The position numbers and the translations under genes are program-made. From Bacteriovoracaceae bacterium (GTDB taxonomy: Bacteria > Bdellovibrionota > Bacteriovoracia > Bacteriovoracales > Bacteriovoracaceae), in assembly GCA_947448095.1 (NCBI GenBank), contig CANFNN010000092.1:1-9484 (forward strand): DNA of 9,484 bases, given 5' to 3'. This document shows, one piece after another, positions 6,872-9,484 of the stretch (within the stretch, counting starts at the first letter, position 1; the number at the start of each line of letters is the position of its first letter). A model generated the notes under the pieces. It made no database searches. It was not told the origin of the DNA and was given only the letters and a program-made list of their open reading frames with translations.

Positions 6872-8172
6872 AATATTTCCTCCTCTTTTTCTTCTGCCTT
6901 AGTAGCACTGCCTGGGGCCAGTTAATTGATTCTGTCGATTTATCTGAAAAGCTAGGTCCTCTTTCTGAGGAACTGGCTAAACGAGAAATTCTTCAAAAAG
7001 CCATCTTGAAAAGCATAGAGAAATTTTCTCCGGAACTAGGCTACAAGTTTGAAGATTTTAATGAAAAAGTTCAGGCCAGCTTCAAGGTAAGTTTTCAGAG
7101 TTATAAAGAGAAAATGATCGTTGAGAAATTCGGAGCGAATTATAAAACGAGCCTTTCAGAAAGTGATATCAAATCATTTTTTGAATCCCTTGAGCCTGAG
7201 CGTGGGGCTTCATTTATTCGTTTTACTCATTATCAGGACTTGCTAAGGTCTCACTCGTTTGCTTCTTTTAAACAAGACGACAAAGACGCTTCTGTTTGGA
7301 ATGCCAAAATTCAACTGGATTTTGATCGGATCAAATTAGATAAAGTTCTGCGTAAATTTATTAGCGGGGAGATTAAGCCTTTCGCTAAATTAATTCTTAT
7401 CTCTGAAATAGATCCCTACCAGTTTTTGTGGACTGATCTTGGTGTGGATAATGAAAAAAGTTTTTTAATTCCACTGAACACATCCTGGCTTAAGTGGTTT
7501 AACGATAACCTCCCCAATTCTGTTGAAGAGGTCACTATCTGTGATTCTGCTTGCATGAATTATTTTTCGAAATGGACCGATACTCAATCTGATCAACTTT
7601 CCGTACCAGAAGAGTACAATCATGCCGTTTTTCTCAAAGTAAATCTTCAATTGAAGAGAAGTGCAGTCGTAGAAAATCTTCAGGAAGTGAAGTTTGAATG
7701 GGAGGGGCGAGCGCTGCTGCTAGACCCGAGTACTAAGCGCGTATTTGGAAGTTTCACTCTACCACTTGAATCACGAACCTTTCGCCTACTGGAACAAAAA
7801 GCACTTAACTCGGCCTTGGCCAGTTCCCTGTACCGAGCGCCCTTAACAGCATTTATGCAGTTCAATCGAAAGCTTGAAGAAAAAGTAGGCTTCAACCGAG
7901 TATCGAAGTTGGTCATTAAGGGCCACCGAAACCTAGGCGACGTCTTATTATTGACCGAAATGCTGAAAACCCGAGGAAGTTCGTTGGGCTTTGAAGCCGT
8001 TTTGGATAATTTCACCCGTGATGAGGCCAATTTGGTCTGCTTTTACCGAGGTGAGGAAAAATCGTTTACGGATTTATTGTCCAGCATAAAAGAGTTAAAA
8101 TCTTCTCATGGTTATACGTTAGTGAATGAATTTACAGGAGTTCACCACGTAATCAAGTTTGTAACTGAATAA
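6868..8172 (+). CDS. exported protein of unknown function, translationally linked to dnaE
   Basis: The 434-residue product has a signal peptide (Lys2, hydrophobic core 3-12, probable cleavage after Ala-Trp-Gly17), so it is periplasmic or envelope-attached. Residues of about 25-165 look helical and charged. Residues of about 170-340 are mixed strands and helices, including a CxxxC pair (Cys225, Cys229) that could form a disulphide. The last 90 residues (345-434) begin LVIKGHRNLGD and contain the strand FYRGEEKSFTDLL. This resembles the small alpha/beta domains of many envelope-assembly proteins, but I recognise no named family. The GTG start overlaps the dnaE TGA (GTGA), with a good Shine-Dalgarno. 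A lipoprotein gene follows after 15 bp. A role with that lipoprotein, perhaps as an N-terminal partner of a FlgT-like system, is inference only. Confidence 0.85.
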   Translation: MKYFLLFFFCLSSTAWGQLIDSVDLSEKLGPLSEELAKREILQKAILKSIEKFSPELGYKFEDFNEKVQASFKVSFQSYKEKMIVEKFGANYKTSLSESDIKSFFESLEPERGASFIRFTHYQDLLRSHSFASFKQDDKDASVWNAKIQLDFDRIKLDKVLRKFISGEIKPFAKLILISEIDPYQFLWTDLGVDNEKSFLIPLNTSWLKWFNDNLPNSVEEVTICDSACMNYFSKWTDTQSDQLSVPEEYNHAVFLKVNLQLKRSAVVENLQEVKFEWEGRALLLDPSTKRVFGSFTLPLESRTFRLLEQKALNSALASSLYRAPLTAFMQFNRKLEEKVGFNRVSKLVIKGHRNLGDVLLLTEMLKTRGSSLGFEAVLDNFTRDEANLVCFYRGEEKSFTDLLSSIKELKSSHGYTLVNEFTGVHHVIKFVTE

Positions 8173-8187
8173 CTCTGAGGAATTAAG

Positions 8188-9117
8188 ATGTCCCTAACTG
8201 TTCGACTCTTTTCACCATTTTTAATGGTACTCATCTTTTTTCAAGCGTGTGCACCCATATCGCGCAGAAGACCTATTAGTCAGGCGAATCGATTAAATAA
8301 AGTTTCTGAATTTAATCCCATTAAAAAGAAAATCGCGTTGTTGTCTTTCTATAATGAGTCACCCATGGGGGGCGAGGATTTAGCGATTGTTGCGACTGAA
8401 GAGTTCCGTAGAGAAGTTAGTAAATCGAGAGAGTTTTTGATTGATCCTAGTGCTGAAAATATTTTTGGGAATTCCAAAGAGATCTATGCGGGTGGTGGAG
8501 TTAAACTCGTTCAGCTCGCCCGTAAAGCCAAAATGTCGGGTGTGAACATTGTTATCTTCGGAAGAATTAAAGAAGCTCGCGTGCGCCAAAAAAGTGATGA
8601 AATCGGTTTTGTGAGGAAGGTGAAGTCGCTAGCAGAAACATACGTTGAAATTAAGGCCTATGATGTTTTGGCCAACAAAGAACTTTTTACTGAAACTGTT
8701 GATGGAAATATTTCTGATGATAACTTGAAGTTTTATCAAGCAGAAACAGAAGATAACCTGGCCTATCGTCAGGAGCTTCTGCGTTATTCTGTCAAAGTTG
8801 CCGTCAGAAAGTCAGTGCCTAAGATTACTCAAATTGGTTCCCGTTTGGATTGGATGGGGCGAGTGGCTAAAATTATCGGAACTAGAATTTATCTGAATGC
8901 TGGCCGGTCTTCGGGACTAAATCTTGGCGATATTATGAAGGTCATCACTGAGGGACAAGAAGTGTATGATCCAGAGTCAGGTGCCATGATTGGAATGTCT
9001 CAGGGGGAAGTCAAAGGAACACTAGAAGTAGTCGATTACTTTGGGCCTGACGGAGCAATTTGTATTCTTCATTCAGGTGGCGCGGTAACTGAGGGCGATT
9101 TCGTCCAACTCTATTAA
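8188..9117 (+). CDS. putative outer-membrane lipoprotein, CsgG/TolB-N-like with FlgT-C-like tail
   Basis: The 309-residue product starts with a type II-like signal peptide. Its lipobox is weak (Phe-Gln-Ala-Cys21), and Ala at the next position is compatible with outer-membrane sorting. Residues 48-210 open with KIALLSFYNES and include a central GVNIVIFGRIKEA segment, the arrangement seen in CsgG/TolB-N-like periplasmic domains. Residues 224-309 resemble the C-terminal domain of the flagellar H-ring protein FlgT: a GRVAKIIGTRIYLNAG strand pair, SGLNLGD, DPESGAMIG, a GTLEV strand and a final GDFVQLY. This suggests an envelope assembly or flagellar-base role, but the assignment is by eye. GAGGA lies 6 nt before the ATG. 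It sits between an exported protein gene and a receiver-like gene, 1 bp from the latter, suggesting one operon. Confidence 0.8.
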   Translation: MSLTVRLFSPFLMVLIFFQACAPISRRRPISQANRLNKVSEFNPIKKKIALLSFYNESPMGGEDLAIVATEEFRREVSKSREFLIDPSAENIFGNSKEIYAGGGVKLVQLARKAKMSGVNIVIFGRIKEARVRQKSDEIGFVRKVKSLAETYVEIKAYDVLANKELFTETVDGNISDDNLKFYQAETEDNLAYRQELLRYSVKVAVRKSVPKITQIGSRLDWMGRVAKIIGTRIYLNAGRSSGLNLGDIMKVITEGQEVYDPESGAMIGMSQGEVKGTLEVVDYFGPDGAICILHSGGAVTEGDFVQLY

Positions 9118-9118
9118 T

Positions 9119-9484
9119 ATGACTACAGAAATTAAAAATATTCCCTTTCTAATTGTCTCTTCTTCACCCTATATGAGGGGGATTTTAAAATTTGTACTGG
9201 AATCCCTTTTACTCACTGATGTTACAGAACTTGAGTCTGAAGAAAAGGCTCTCTCATTTCTCAGAAATGTTACCCATCAACCAAGCATGATCATTTATGA
9301 TTACACGCCAAATGCCTACCTATTAGAAGATTTTGTAGGATTTCTAAAAGAGCAGTCAAAGTCAGTTCGCATTACTGTTTTAGTTGATGAAATTCGTGAT
9401 GAAGGACGAGAGCTCCTAAAGGGGATTCAGCAGTTAGCACTGATGAAAAAATCAGATTTACCAGGGGCATTAGTTGAGGAAGCT
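9119..9484 (+). CDS. receiver-like (pseudo-response-regulator) domain protein, 3' end outside window
   Basis: The first 122 residues are visible and the frame is open to the window end. The pattern follows the CheY/receiver fold: beta1 PFLIVSSSP (9-17), helix SPYMRGILKFVLESL, beta3 SMIIYDYTP with Asp61 at the phospho-acceptor position, beta4 ITVLVDE, and beta5 ALMKKSD with Lys110 or Lys111 at the conserved lysine position. The acidic pair normally found at the end of beta1 is replaced by serines (14-16), and the conserved Thr/Ser after beta4 by Val/Asp. Canonical Mg2+-dependent phosphorylation is therefore doubtful. The ATG follows the preceding TAA by one base and has no nearby Shine-Dalgarno, so translation probably depends on coupling. 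An output domain may lie beyond the window. Confidence 0.75.
   Translation, partial: MTTEIKNIPFLIVSSSPYMRGILKFVLESLLLTDVTELESEEKALSFLRNVTHQPSMIIYDYTPNAYLLEDFVGFLKEQSKSVRITVLVDEIRDEGRELLKGIQQLALMKKSDLPGALVEEA

Noticed and set aside
7680..8030. Antisense open frame of 116 codons in the exported-protein gene
   Set aside because: Low-complexity Ser/Arg/Lys composition and no initiation signal; the + strand frame has a signal peptide and coupling to its neighbours.

Overview
The window is about 9.5 kb of moderately AT-rich, gene-dense bacterial chromosome. Cleavable signal peptides, a lipobox, a putative outer-membrane barrel ending in Arg-Phe and a Gram-negative-type DnaE point to a diderm bacterium. 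The overall flavour suggests a Bdellovibrionota/Bacteriovorax-like or other deltaproteobacterial-type lineage. That placement is an impression from protein character, not a proven assignment. No rRNA, tRNA, CRISPR array, insertion sequence or prophage gene was seen.

Layout. (1) Positions 3-146 hold the C-terminal 47 codons of an unidentified + strand gene, followed by an exported, probably outer-membrane protein of unknown function (177-1151, +). (2) This gene meets a compact methionine-salvage operon on the - strand, transcribed mtnB (2996-2364), mtnD (2364-1840), mtnC (1840-1154). The two internal junctions are both TAATG stop/start overlaps. Only 2 bp separate the convergent stop codons, and an imperfect hairpin lies on each side of that point. 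(3) A 224-bp divergent intergenic region (2997-3220) carries dyad symmetries and an 11-bp direct repeat next to the dnaE start. (4) On the + strand, dnaE (3221-6871) is followed without a gap by three more genes: an exported protein with a GTG start overlapping the dnaE stop (6868-8172), a putative lipoprotein with a CsgG/TolB-N-like region and a FlgT-C-like tail (8188-9117), and a receiver-like protein cut by the window end (9119-9484).

How the genes work together. MtnB, MtnC and MtnD catalyse consecutive steps converting 5-methylthioribulose-1-phosphate to 2-keto-4-methylthiobutyrate, the precursor of methionine. The earlier steps (MTA nucleosidase/phosphorylase, MTR kinase, MtnA isomerase) and the final transaminase are not in the window. 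DnaE is the replicative polymerase. Its three followers look like an envelope/signalling cluster translationally linked to it. A flagellar (H-ring/FlgT-like) or other envelope-assembly role is a hypothesis only.

Most of the window is ordinary housekeeping DNA. The parts most worth a second look are the dnaE-linked trio, including a receiver-like domain lacking its acidic pair, and the structured convergent and divergent junctions around the mtn operon.
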